DNA of 56,306 bases from NCBI RefSeq assembly GCF_002156875.1, contig NZ_NCSY01000008.1:87501-143806 (forward strand), written 5' to 3'. Shown one piece after another: positions 21,413 through 30,023 of the stretch (positions within the stretch are counted from its first letter, which is position 1; each line of letters opens with the position of its first letter). The DNA comes from Bacillus sp. EAC. Lineage in GTDB: Bacteria > Bacillota > Bacilli > Bacillales > Bacillaceae_G. The notes below the pieces were generated by a model. It was not told where the DNA came from, did no database searches, and saw nothing but the letters and a program-made list of their open reading frames with translations. Position numbers and translations under genes: made by a program.

Positions 21413-22771
21413 ATGTCAAATAAATATGCGATTGTTCTAGCAGCAGGTAAGGGCACTAGAATGAAATCAAAATTATATAAAGTACTTCATCCTGTTTGTG
21501 GGAAACCAATGGTTCAGCATGTAGTCGATCATGTAAAATCAGTGGGCGTACATACTGTTGTAACTGTTGTTGGTCACGGAGCAGAATTAGTTAAAACACA
21601 ATTGGGTGAAAATAGTGAATACGCTCTTCAAGCAGAGCAATTAGGAACTGCACATGCTGTAATTCAAGCAGCGCCACTTTTAAAGGATAAAGAAGGTACT
21701 ACTTTAGTTATTTGTGGAGATACACCATTAATAACACCTGAAACAATTCAAGCCCTTTTTGAAGAGCATGAAAGATTGCAGGCAAAAGCTACCATTTTAA
21801 CAGCTCACCTTGAGGATTCTACTGGTTATGGTAGAATAATTAGGAGCATAGATGGATCAGTACAAAGAATTGTTGAGCATAAGGATGCAACGCCTGATGA
21901 ACTTACAATTCAAGAAATAAACACAGGCACATATTGCTTTGATAATAAAGCATTATTTGAAGTGTTAAATGATGTAAACAACGATAACTCACAAGGTGAA
22001 TACTACTTACCCGACGTTATTGAACTACTAAAGGCTAAAGATGAAACTGTAGCCGCATACAAAACATCAAACTTTGATGAAACGTTAGGTGTTAACGATC
22101 GTTATGCCTTATCGTTTGCCGAAACACTAATGCGTAAAGAAATTAACAAGAAGCATATGCTAAATGGAGTAACAATTATTGATCCATTAAGCACTTATAT
22201 TTCTGCTGATACTGTGATTGGCTCAGATACGATTCTTTACCCGGGCACGATGATTTATGGAAATAGTATTATTGGATCTGATTGTACAATTGGACCGAAT
22301 ACTGAAATCATCGATAGTGAAATTGGAAATGAAACAAGCATAAAACAATCAGTTGTACATGAGAGTAAAATTGGCGATTCAACGACTGTTGGACCATTTG
22401 CTCATATTCGTCCTGCAACGACATTAGGTAATGAAGTTCGTATTGGAAACTTCGTTGAAACAAAAAAAGTAACATTTGGTAATGGAAGTAAGGCTTCGCA
22501 TTTGAGTTATATAGGTGATGCTGAAGTAGGTCAAGGTGTAAACATAGGCTGCGGTTCGATTACGGTAAACTATGATGGGAAAAATAAGTTTAAAACAATT
22601 ATTGAAGATAATGTATTTGTTGGATGTAATTCGAACTTAATTGCTCCAGTTACAGTTAAAAAAGGTTCATATATTGCAGCTGGTTCAACGATTACAGATG
22701 AGGTTCCAGAAGATTCTCTTGCTATTGCAAGAGCAAGACAAGTGAACAAAGAAGGTTACTATAAAAATTAA
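21413..22771 (+). CDS. glmU: Bifunctional UDP-GlcNAc pyrophosphorylase / GlcN-1-P acetyltransferase
   Basis: Makes UDP-N-acetylglucosamine, the entry to peptidoglycan and teichoic acid synthesis. The protein has 452 residues. The N-terminal uridylyltransferase half opens with [12 protein letters not shown] (about residues 8-19). The C-terminal half, from about 250, is a left-handed beta helix of hexapeptide repeats ([23 protein letters not shown]) ending in the acetyl-CoA region. ATG at 21413 is chosen over ATG at 21407, since GGAGG (21402-21406) touches the latter and is six bases from the former. It is followed by prs after 38 bases, a conserved pair. Confidence 0.97.
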   Translation: MSNKYAIVLAAGKGTRMKSKLYKVLHPVCGKPMVQHVVDHVKSVGVHTVVTVVGHGAELVKTQLGENSEYALQAEQLGTAHAVIQAAPLLKDKEGTTLVICGDTPLITPETIQALFEEHERLQAKATILTAHLEDSTGYGRIIRSIDGSVQRIVEHKDATPDELTIQEINTGTYCFDNKALFEVLNDVNNDNSQGEYYLPDVIELLKAKDETVAAYKTSNFDETLGVNDRYALSFAETLMRKEINKKHMLNGVTIIDPLSTYISADTVIGSDTILYPGTMIYGNSIIGSDCTIGPNTEIIDSEIGNETSIKQSVVHESKIGDSTTVGPFAHIRPATTLGNEVRIGNFVETKKVTFGNGSKASHLSYIGDAEVGQGVNIGCGSITVNYDGKNKFKTIIEDNVFVGCNSNLIAPVTVKKGSYIAAGSTITDEVPEDSLAIARARQVNKEGYYKN

Positions 22772-22809
22772 TTATAGATAAAAAGAAAAAAGCGGAGGGT
22801 ACACGAAAC

Positions 22810-23763
22810 ATGCCTAATCAATATCCAGACAAGCATTTAAAAGTATTTACTCTTAATTCCAATCCTAAATTAGCAGAAGAAATTGCAAAGCATATTGGCG
22901 TAGAGCTTGGTAAATGTTCAGTTTCTCGTTTTAGCGACGGAGAAGTGCAAATTAATATAGAAGAAAGTATTCGTGGTTGTGATGTATTTATCATTCAATC
23001 GACTAGCTTCCCTGTAAATGAGAGTATTATGGAATTATTAATCATGATTGATGCGCTAAAACGTGCATCTGCTAAGACAATAAATCTAGTGATTCCTTAC
23101 TATGGTTACGCTCGTCAAGATCGTAAAGCTCGTTCACGTGAGCCGATTACTTCTAAATTAGTTGCAAACCTACTTGAAACAGCAGGTTCTACTCGAGTAA
23201 TTACTCTTGATTTGCATGCGCCACAAATTCAAGGATTCTTTGATATTCCAATCGATCATTTATTAGGTGTACCTATCCTTTCTGACTACTTTAGAAAAAA
23301 ACAGCTTGAAGACATCGTAATTGTTTCTCCAGATCATGGTGGCGTAACAAGAGCTCGTAAAATGGCTGATCGTCTAAAAGCACCAATTGCAATCATTGAT
23401 AAACGTCGTCCAAGACCAAATGTTTCGGAAGTTATGAATATCATTGGTAATATTGAGGGTAAAACTGCCATCTTAATTGATGACATTATTGATACAGCAG
23501 GAACAATTACACTTGCTGCCAACGCATTAGTTGAGCACGGTGCGAAAGATGTTTATGCTTGCTGTACACATCCTGTTTTGTCTGGACCAGCGATTGATCG
23601 TATTGAAAACTCTTGTATTAAAGAATTAGTTGTAACTAATTCAATTTGTCTTGCTGAAGAGAAGAAGACAGAAAAACTTGTAGAATTATCAGTTGCAGGC
23701 CTACTTGGTGAAGCAATTATTCGTGTATATGAAGAACAATCAGTAAGTACTTTATTTGATTAA
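22810..23763 (+). CDS. prs: Ribose-phosphate pyrophosphokinase
   Basis: Makes PRPP from ribose 5-phosphate and ATP, feeding purines, pyrimidines, histidine, tryptophan and NAD. The protein has 317 residues. The ATP-binding flexible-loop [12 protein letters not shown] near residue 98, the pyrophosphate-site [14 protein letters not shown] near 132, and the PRPP-binding [12 protein letters not shown] near 219 are complete. Start ATG at 22810 with GCGGAGGG upstream. It is probably co-transcribed with glmU. In B. subtilis ctc follows; here the next gene is pth. Confidence 0.97.
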   Translation: MPNQYPDKHLKVFTLNSNPKLAEEIAKHIGVELGKCSVSRFSDGEVQINIEESIRGCDVFIIQSTSFPVNESIMELLIMIDALKRASAKTINLVIPYYGYARQDRKARSREPITSKLVANLLETAGSTRVITLDLHAPQIQGFFDIPIDHLLGVPILSDYFRKKQLEDIVIVSPDHGGVTRARKMADRLKAPIAIIDKRRPRPNVSEVMNIIGNIEGKTAILIDDIIDTAGTITLAANALVEHGAKDVYACCTHPVLSGPAIDRIENSCIKELVVTNSICLAEEKKTEKLVELSVAGLLGEAIIRVYEEQSVSTLFD

Positions 23764-23804
23764 TAAAATTATATGGTATGATATCTTTAATTTAACGAAA
23801 TGAG

Positions 23805-23835
23805 GACGTAGCCTGAAGTGGTTACGTCTTTTCGT
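23805..23835 (+). terminator. Terminator between prs and pth
   Basis: Stem GACGTAGCC (23805-23813) / GGTTACGTC (23820-23828) with one G-T pair and a T-rich tail. An extended -10-like TGGTATGAT at 23774-23782 lies just upstream, so a transcript starting there would meet this hairpin almost at once. Confidence 0.7.
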
Positions 23836-23897
23836 AATATAACTGAGCGAATAGTAAAGTGTAAATAAGACAAATAAACGACTGGAGGGACACATGG

Positions 23898-24458
23898 ATG
23901 AAAATGTTTGTCGGGTTAGGAAATCCTGGAAGAGAATATGAGAGAACAAGACATAATATAGGATTCATTGCGATTGATGAATTAGCTCACCGCTTTGGGA
24001 TGCAATTGAACCAACAGAAATTTAATGGTGTATATTCATCTGGAATAGTAAATGGAGAAAAAGTTTTTTTAGTAAAGCCTCTTACATATATGAATTTATC
24101 TGGAGAATGCGTGAGACCCTTTATGGACTATTTTGGTGTGGAATTAGAAGACTTAATTGTACTTTATGATGAGATGGATATTCCAACAGGCAAATTACGT
24201 TTACGTACAAAAGGCAGTGCAGGTGGACATAATGGGATTAAATCTTTAATACAACATTTGGGGACACAAGAGTTTCAACGTATTCGTATTGGTGTGGACC
24301 GACCAAATGGTATGAGTGTAGTCAATCATGTACTTTCAAACTTTCATGAAGAGGAAGTAGCCGAAGTAGTAGATAGCGTCAAAAAAGCAGCAGATGCATG
24401 TGAATACTTTTTAAAACATCCATTTGTAGAAGTTATGAACCAATATAATAAAAAATAA
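23898..24458 (+). CDS. pth: Peptidyl-tRNA hydrolase
   Basis: Recycles tRNA by cutting the ester of peptidyl-tRNAs released from stalled ribosomes; essential, and named spoVC in B. subtilis. The protein has 186 residues. GLGNPGREYERTRHN (residues 6-20) carries the catalytic H19; N9, the DEMDIPTGK aspartate near 93 and the AGGHNGIKS motif near 110 are present. Start ATG at 23898, eight bases after GGAGGG; a start six bases later is also possible. It lies between prs and fin; ctc, which separates prs and pth in B. subtilis, is missing. Confidence 0.95.
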   Translation: MKMFVGLGNPGREYERTRHNIGFIAIDELAHRFGMQLNQQKFNGVYSSGIVNGEKVFLVKPLTYMNLSGECVRPFMDYFGVELEDLIVLYDEMDIPTGKLRLRTKGSAGGHNGIKSLIQHLGTQEFQRIRIGVDRPNGMSVVNHVLSNFHEEEVAEVVDSVKKAADACEYFLKHPFVEVMNQYNKK

Positions 24459-24644
24459 GCTCAGCACTATTTTATTGTTTTTAGACAGAGAAGCCATGAA
24501 ATACTGCGGAAAAATGAGAAGCAAAAGACCCCTGGACCATAAACGTGAAAGGACTTAGTTGTTTGTCCGCAGAAAAGAGTCGACTCTCGTGTATGTCAAC
24601 AATATAGTTTAACAAAGCCAAAAAATAAAAAAACAGGAATTTAA
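24459..24644. other. pth-fin gap with partial palindromes, no gene seen
   Basis: The part 24490-24620 is less A+T rich than nearby gaps and contains CTGCGGA / TCCGCAG (24504-24510 with 24566-24572) and the ten-base palindrome GAGTCGACTC at 24577-24586. It looks like a decayed intergenic repeat of the kind seen elsewhere in the window, but I could not align it to another copy. Confidence 0.35.
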
Positions 24645-24714
24645 GCCTCCGTATTGAATAAGTATAGTTAGTACAATCCATACTGTATATATGAATTTTT
24701 TGTTGTATGGAGGC
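24645..24714 (+). promoter_or_regulatory. Hairpin hiding the fin ribosome binding site
   Basis: GCCTCCGTAT at 24645-24654 can pair over ten positions (two G-U) with GTATGGAGGC at 24705-24714, which contains the fin ribosome binding site GGAGG. The sigma-G-like -10 lies between the arms, so only read-through RNA from upstream would contain the 5' arm and form the hairpin. Confidence 0.5.
24656..24685 (+). promoter_or_regulatory. Candidate sigma-G (or sigma-F) promoter of fin
   Basis: GAATA at 24656-24660, 18-base spacer, CATACTG at 24679-24685 (six of seven to CATNNTA). A second GTATA at 24662-24666 could serve sigma-F less well. In B. subtilis fin is expressed in the forespore under sigma-F and sigma-G. 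Confidence 0.5.
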
Positions 24715-24717
24715 ATT

Positions 24718-24951
24718 ATGGAATTATTAGAATGTCAATGTAGGTATTGTCAAAAATTAATAGGTAGATTTGAAAAACAGCAATTGCTACAGATTTCGTC
24801 TTATTATTGTCATTCATTTGATGCTGAATTAAGTGATTTTGTAAATTTTATTCAATCTCCTAACCAAGTTGTTCAAATAGTGTGTGAGGATTGCGAAATG
24901 GCTCTTACTGAATTTCCGCATTATCATCAATATAAGAATTTCATAAATTAA
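24718..24951 (+). CDS. fin: Anti-sigma-F factor Fin
   Basis: Zinc-ribbon-like protein of 77 residues. In B. subtilis Fin (YabK) binds RNA polymerase and displaces sigma-F, helping the forespore switch to sigma-G. It has C8-x-x-C11 near the N terminus and C56-E-D-C59 near the C terminus, followed by the characteristic PHYHQYKNFI end. ATG at 24718 is chosen because GGAGG is directly before it; the ATG at 24691 has none and lies at the expected transcription start. Similarity to B. subtilis Fin is modest in the middle but clear at both ends. Place between pth and mfd is the same. Confidence 0.88.
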   Translation: MELLECQCRYCQKLIGRFEKQQLLQISSYYCHSFDAELSDFVNFIQSPNQVVQIVCEDCEMALTEFPHYHQYKNFIN

Positions 24952-24954
24952 ATT

Positions 24955-24984
24955 GCCTTTGGTTAGATACCTAAGGCGTTTTTC
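24955..24984 (+). terminator. fin terminator
   Basis: Stem GCCTTTGG (24955-24962) / CCTAAGGC (24970-24977) with one T-T mismatch and a T-rich tail; it separates fin from mfd. Confidence 0.75.
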
Positions 24985-25079
24985 TGTTTTAAATTTCGAA
25001 ATTATTACAAATATAAACTTCAACTAAGGGTATGTGTTGAGAAATAGACTTAGATTGACTGTTAGGGGAGATTAGCTTC

Positions 25080-28000
25080 GTGATTGGTTTAATCGAACAA
25101 TTTAACCAGTATAAAGATATTAAAAAAGTAATAAAGGGAATTAAGGATGGACTAAGAGAACAATTGGTTACAAACTTAACAGGATCTGCAAAAACTTTGT
25201 TGGCTGGTGCAGTTTTTAAAGAGACTGGAAAAACGCAGTTAATCGTAACAAATAATCTTCTTCAAGCTCAAAAAGTATTCGAGGATTTAAAATCGGTTGT
25301 AGGAAAAGATAAGATATTTTTATATCCAGCAAATGAACTTATTGCGTCTGAGATTGCCGTTTCAAGTCCAGAACTTAGATCGCAAAGATTAATAGCGTTA
25401 AATAGTTTAATGTCAAATAAAGCATCTATTATTGTAACACCTGTAGCCGGTGTTGTAGGATTCCTTCCTTCTCCCGAACTATGGGCTAGTTATCAACTTC
25501 ACTTTGAATTAGGTGAAGAAATTGATTTACCTAATTTGATTTCACAGTTTGTTCAAATGGGATATGAGCGAGTTGGTATGGTTGAAAGTAAAGGTGAATT
25601 TAGTGTGCGAGGCGGGATTCTAGATATATATCCTTTAACGTACGAAGATCCGATAAGAATTGAATTGTTTGATACAGAAATTGATTCAATCCGTTCTTTT
25701 TCGCCAGATAACCAGAGATCGATTAATAAGTATGACCGTGTACAAATCGGACCAGCAACAGAAAGAATTGTATCAAAAACCGACTTACAATTAGGAGTTC
25801 AACGAATTGAAGACGCATTTAAAGCAACACTTTCTAAAGCAAGCGATAATCAACTAAAAGAAAATCTAATGGCAAAAGTATCTTATGACCTTGAGCAACT
25901 TAGACAAGGGCACTTAATCGATCAAATCTATAAATACTTTGGTCTAATCTATGAAAAACAATTTAGTTTACTAGATTATGTTTCTCAAGATTCAATTGTT
26001 GTTATTGATGAAATTTCACGAGTTAATGAAGTAGTTGAACAGCTGAAAAAAGATGAGGCCGAGTGGTATACATCTTTACTAGCTGAAGGAAATGCATTAC
26101 AAGGCGTTACGTTTTCGCATGAATTCTTCCATTTACTTCAATCAAGAAAACGTCAACAAATTCATACAAGTCTTTTCCCACGTAGAATCCATCATACGCA
26201 TCCTGAACAAGTTGTTTCGATTCAATGTAAGTCGATGCAAGAGTTTCATGGTCAAATGAATTTATTGAAGAATGAACTTGATCGATGGAAGAAAAATAAA
26301 TACACCATTGTTATGCTTGGTGAAAGTGACGAGAGAACTTATAAAATAGAAAATATATTAGCAGATTATAAAATGGAAGGTAAGATTGTATCTTCCATCG
26401 AGCAAATAAAAAGCGGCGAAGTTTATATAATGAAAGGTGAACTCAATTCAGGCTTTGAGCTTCCGTTGGAAAAATTTGTACTCATAACTGAGAGAGAGCT
26501 TTTTACTAAAAAAGCGAAGAAACAAAAGAGAATTAATTCTAAATTATCAAACGCTGAGCGTATTAAAAATTACTCAGAGCTTAAAGTCGGGGATTATGTT
26601 GTACACGTGAATCACGGTATTGGTAAATTCCTTGGCATTGAGACGCTTGAGATAAATGGAATTCATAAAGATTATTTACACATACGATACCACGGAGAAG
26701 ATAAATTATTTGTTCCAATCGAACAAATTGATCAAGTGCAAAAATATGTAGGTTCTGAAGGGAAAGAACCGAAAATTTATAAACTTGGTGGTACTGATTG
26801 GAAAAAGGTTAAGAAAAAAGTTGAAGGATCTGTCCAAGATATTGCAGACGACTTAATTAAATTGTATGCAGAGCGTGAAGCTTCAAAAGGATATGCTTTT
26901 TCTCCTGACGGTTTAGAACAACAAGAGTTTGAATCATCATTCCCATATCAAGAAACAGATGATCAGCTTCGTTCTATCCATGAAATTAAGAAGGATATGG
27001 AGAAGGAACGCCCAATGGATCGATTATTATGTGGTGATGTTGGATATGGAAAAACTGAAGTGGCTATTCGAGCAGCATTTAAAGCAATAGTTGAGGGGAA
27101 ACAAGTAGCATTTTTAGTTCCAACTACAATTCTTGCTCAACAGCATTTTGAAACATTGCGAGAAAGATTTCAAGATTTCCCAATTAACATAGGTTTATTA
27201 AATCGTTTCCGTTCACGTAAGCAACAGTTAGAAACGATGAAAGGGTTAAAAGAGGGTTCGGTAGATATAGTCGTAGGTACGCATCGATTATTATCAAAGG
27301 ATATTATCTATAAAGATTTAGGTTTGTTAATCATTGATGAAGAGCAACGTTTTGGTGTTTCTCATAAAGAAAAAATTAAACAACTTAAAGCAAATATAGA
27401 TGTATTAACTTTAACTGCTACTCCAATACCTCGTACACTACATATGTCGATGCTTGGTGTAAGGGATTTATCAGTAATTGAGACACCCCCTGAAAACCGT
27501 TTCCCGGTTCAAACATATGTTGTGGAGTATAATGCTGCTTTAGTTAGAGAAGCGATCGAAAGAGAATTATCTCGTGACGGACAAATTTATTTCTTATATA
27601 ACCGTGTTGAAGATATCGAACGTATGGCTGAACGAATTTCAATGCTTGTTCCTGATGCAAAGGTTGCCGTTGCACATGGTCGTATGAATGAGGGTGAACT
27701 AGAATCTGTAATGTACGGTTTCTTAGATGGACAATACGATGTCCTTGTCAGCACTACGATCATTGAAACAGGTGTTGATATTCCAAATGTAAATACACTG
27801 ATTGTGTATGATGCAGATCGAATGGGGTTATCTACACTTTATCAATTAAGAGGACGAGTAGGCAGATCAAATCGCGTGGCATATGCGTACTTCACATATA
27901 AACAAGATAAAGTACTAACAGAAGTTGCAGAAAAACGTCTACAAGCGATTAAAGAATTTACTGAGCTTGGCTCTGGATTTAAAATCGCAATGCGAGACTT

Positions 28001-28610
28001 ATCAATAAGAGGTGCTGGAAATCTACTTGGTGCCCAACAACATGGATTTATTGATTCTGTTGGATTTGATTTATATTCTCAAATGCTAAAAGATGCAATT
28101 GAGCAACGTAGAGGTATAAAGAAAGAAGATTTAATCACGATCGAAATCGACGTAGAGGTAGATGCGTATTTACCGGATACGTATATCCAGGATAGTAAGC
28201 AAAAAATTGAGATGTATAAGCAATTTAGACGTTTGGAATCATTTGAGGAATTAAACGATTTACAAGATGAATTGATGGATCGATTTGGAGAGTTTCCTTT
28301 AGAAGTCGGTTATTTATGTCAAATCGCACATATAAAACTGTTAGCAAATGCAGAGAAAATTGAGCTAATTAAACAAGTGAAGTCAGAAGTTAGTGTGTAT
28401 TTCTCTGAACAAGCTAGTACAAATATCGATGGTGCTAAACTTTTCCAATTATGTAACTCATTTGGAAGAGGCATTGGACTTGGTATGGATGGTTCAAAAT
28501 TAAAGATTTCTTTAGATATTAAAGGAAAGAAACCTGCTGACTGGTTAACTACACTAGAAGGATTAATAACAGGTCTAAAAAATGTGAAAAAAGAAAGTGT
28601 AAATGCTTAA
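25080..28610 (+). CDS. mfd: Transcription-repair coupling factor Mfd
   Basis: Large ATPase of 1176 residues that removes RNA polymerase stalled at DNA damage and recruits UvrA. Order: UvrB-like N-terminal region (about 1-340); RNA polymerase interaction domain near 490-560 (SELKVGDYVVHVNHGIGKFLG); RecG-like helicase core with Walker A GDVGYGKT at 652-659 and DEEQ at 753-756; TRG region with RGRVGRS; C-terminal autoinhibitory domain from about 1020. Start GTG at 25080 with GGGGA upstream. All motor motifs look intact. It is followed immediately by palindromic repeats instead of a plain terminator. Confidence 0.97.
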   Translation: MIGLIEQFNQYKDIKKVIKGIKDGLREQLVTNLTGSAKTLLAGAVFKETGKTQLIVTNNLLQAQKVFEDLKSVVGKDKIFLYPANELIASEIAVSSPELRSQRLIALNSLMSNKASIIVTPVAGVVGFLPSPELWASYQLHFELGEEIDLPNLISQFVQMGYERVGMVESKGEFSVRGGILDIYPLTYEDPIRIELFDTEIDSIRSFSPDNQRSINKYDRVQIGPATERIVSKTDLQLGVQRIEDAFKATLSKASDNQLKENLMAKVSYDLEQLRQGHLIDQIYKYFGLIYEKQFSLLDYVSQDSIVVIDEISRVNEVVEQLKKDEAEWYTSLLAEGNALQGVTFSHEFFHLLQSRKRQQIHTSLFPRRIHHTHPEQVVSIQCKSMQEFHGQMNLLKNELDRWKKNKYTIVMLGESDERTYKIENILADYKMEGKIVSSIEQIKSGEVYIMKGELNSGFELPLEKFVLITERELFTKKAKKQKRINSKLSNAERIKNYSELKVGDYVVHVNHGIGKFLGIETLEINGIHKDYLHIRYHGEDKLFVPIEQIDQVQKYVGSEGKEPKIYKLGGTDWKKVKKKVEGSVQDIADDLIKLYAEREASKGYAFSPDGLEQQEFESSFPYQETDDQLRSIHEIKKDMEKERPMDRLLCGDVGYGKTEVAIRAAFKAIVEGKQVAFLVPTTILAQQHFETLRERFQDFPINIGLLNRFRSRKQQLETMKGLKEGSVDIVVGTHRLLSKDIIYKDLGLLIIDEEQRFGVSHKEKIKQLKANIDVLTLTATPIPRTLHMSMLGVRDLSVIETPPENRFPVQTYVVEYNAALVREAIERELSRDGQIYFLYNRVEDIERMAERISMLVPDAKVAVAHGRMNEGELESVMYGFLDGQYDVLVSTTIIETGVDIPNVNTLIVYDADRMGLSTLYQLRGRVGRSNRVAYAYFTYKQDKVLTEVAEKRLQAIKEFTELGSGFKIAMRDLSIRGAGNLLGAQQHGFIDSVGFDLYSQMLKDAIEQRRGIKKEDLITIEIDVEVDAYLPDTYIQDSKQKIEMYKQFRRLESFEELNDLQDELMDRFGEFPLEVGYLCQIAHIKLLANAEKIELIKQVKSEVSVYFSEQASTNIDGAKLFQLCNSFGRGIGLGMDGSKLKISLDIKGKKPADWLTTLEGLITGLKNVKKESVNA

Positions 28611-28612
28611 AG

Positions 28613-28970
28613 AAAAGTGGATGCGCCTTGTTCAGCTCCGACAAGCATAAGACAAAGCCCGATAAAGGTTGCCTTTTACCTTAATCGGTCTTGGGCTTAT
28701 GACCTCGAGGAGCTAGGCGCAGGAACTAGACAAATCGAAAAGTGGATGCGCCTTGTTCAGCTCCGACAAGCATAAGACAAAGCCCGATAAAGGTTGCCTT
28801 TTACCTTAATCGGACTTGGGCTTATGACCTCGAGGAGCTAGGCGCAGGAACTAGACAGATCGAAAAGTGGATGCGCCTTGTTCAGCTCCGACAAGGGTAT
28901 CGAATAAGGGTTTTCTTACCCTTCTTTTAGGACTCGCTTATGTCCTCCTAAAGAGAAGTTGCCGGAATAA
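28613..28970. repeat. Tandem palindromic repeats, 125-bp period, 2 near-identical copies plus a diverged third
   Basis: Copy 1 is 28613-28737 and copy 2 is 28738-28862; they differ at only two positions I can see. Copy 3 starts at 28863, keeps the first 33 bases, then diverges inside but retains a similar fold to about 28970. Each unit is an imperfect palindrome: GCGCC..AGCTCC..CATAAG on the left pairs with CTTATG..GGAGCT..GGCGC on the right, and an inner arm CCGAT(A)AAGGT pairs with ACCTTAATCGG. Frames read across it (28742-28930, 28867-29052) are artefacts of the repeat. A fourth diverged copy lies after spoVT. I recognise the type as an intergenic repeat common in Bacillaceae genomes. Confidence 0.85.
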
Positions 28971-29165
28971 CACTAATAGAAATTTACCAAAATGTGCTTT
29001 TACTACTATATTTTTAGTAAAGGTGTCAAAAAATCTCACTTATTTTGTATAGAACGGAAGTTGTGTAGGATACTATCATTAATTAAGGGTGACCTTACCT
29101 CATTGTCACTCAAGTATCTTTCATCAACGTAGACATGCAAGTAAGTGAGGAGGCGCTTTACAAGT
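28971..29165. other. spoVT upstream region
   Basis: A+T-rich leader with the ribosome binding site GAGGAGG at 29147-29153. spoVT is a sigma-G gene in B. subtilis, but I found no spacing-correct sigma-G site: GTATA at 29047-29051 and CATTAAT near 29077 are 25 bases apart, too far. Confidence 0.35.
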
Positions 29166-29702
29166 ATGAAAGCAACAGGTATTGTTCGTCGTATTGACGA
29201 TTTAGGTCGAGTGGTTATACCAAAAGAAATTCGGAGAACTTTGCGTATTCGTGAAGGTGATCCATTAGAAATATTTGTTGATCGAGATGGAGAAGTTATC
29301 CTAAAGAAATATTCACCTATCAGTGAGTTAAGTGATTTTGCGAAGGAATATGCTGATGCACTATATGATACGCTAGGTCATACAGTCATAATTAGTGACA
29401 GAGATTCAGTAGTTGCGGTTTCAGGAGGTTCTAAGAAAGAATACTTAAACAAAAATATAGGTGATATTATTGAAAAAACTATGACTGAGCGCAACTCGAA
29501 AGTCGTAAGTGAGCCTGGAGAGGCATCATTTATCGAAAGTGTGATTGAAAAATATCAATCCTATGCTGTTGGGGCAGTTATAGCTAGTGGAGACCCAATT
29601 GGGGCTGTAGTAATCTTCTCCAAAGATAAAACAATAACAGAGGTTGAGAAAAAAGCCATCGACACAGCAACGAACTTCTTAGCTAGACAAATGGAACAGT
29701 AA
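29166..29702 (+). CDS. spoVT: Stage V sporulation protein T
   Basis: Forespore transcription factor of 178 residues that adjusts sigma-G-dependent genes. The N-terminal AbrB-type swapped-hairpin domain (MKATGIVRRIDDLGRVVIPKEIRRTLRIREG) shares its core with abrB in this same window; the C-terminal part from about residue 56 is a GAF-like domain (SDRDSVVAVSGGSKKEYLNK, then DPIGAVVIFSKD). ATG at 29166 follows GAGGAGG with a slightly long 12-base gap; the in-frame GTG at 29145 overlaps that site. The gene is bracketed by palindromic repeats on both sides. Confidence 0.96.
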   Translation: MKATGIVRRIDDLGRVVIPKEIRRTLRIREGDPLEIFVDRDGEVILKKYSPISELSDFAKEYADALYDTLGHTVIISDRDSVVAVSGGSKKEYLNKNIGDIIEKTMTERNSKVVSEPGEASFIESVIEKYQSYAVGAVIASGDPIGAVVIFSKDKTITEVEKKAIDTATNFLARQMEQ

Positions 29703-29703
29703 A

Positions 29704-29816
29704 GAAAAGTATGGCGACTGTTTAGCTCTGACAAGCATAAGAATAATAGCATGGAAAGTGTTTTTTACTTTCCGTGTTCTTATGCCTCGAGAGGTTATGC
29801 GCCAGGACTAAATATC
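29704..29816. repeat. Fourth, diverged copy of the palindromic repeat
   Basis: It shares the frame of the 125-bp units: GGCG..AGCTCTGACAAGCATAAGA on the left pairs with TCTTATGCCTCGAGAG..GCGCC on the right, with a different inner hairpin (GGAAAGTGTTTTTTACTTTCC). Direct base identity to copies 1-3 is moderate, but the conserved GACAAGCATAAG and CCTCGAG blocks place it in the same family. It begins right at the spoVT stop. Confidence 0.7.
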
Positions 29817-30023
29817 ATGGTATCTTCTTTTCTTAAGGAAATTTCGAACTTAAAGATGGAGTAATACCAAAGAGCTAGTTCATAGTTAGAAAGTACAAAA
29901 ATTGGACCATTCCTTTACCAAACTTGGCTAAGGAATGGTTTTTCTTTTGGCAACTCTTTACATAAACCCCAATAATGTAATACATTAAAGGTTGAACCGT
30001 CTATTAAAGGAGTTGTAATCCTT
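29817..30023. other. spoVT-yabM gap, no gene seen
   Basis: It contains the 16-base sequence shared with the rsmI/abrB region (29888-29903), the terminator listed next, and a weak promoter-like pair TTTACA (29957-29962) and TACATT (29981-29986, 18-base spacer) that may drive yabM. Confidence 0.4.
29906..29946 (+). terminator. spoVT-yabM terminator
   Basis: Ten-pair stem ACCATTCCTT (29906-29915) / AAGGAATGGT (29930-29939) and a T-rich tail. It follows the fourth repeat copy and probably ends spoVT transcription. Confidence 0.85.

Noticed and set aside
28742-29052. Two overlapping frames encoding 61-62 residues between mfd and spoVT
   Set aside because: They are translations of the tandem palindromic repeat; their N-terminal parts repeat each other for that reason.
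29047-29083. Sigma-G promoter for spoVT
   Set aside because: The -35-like GTATA and -10-like CATTAAT are 25 bases apart, too far for sigma-G.
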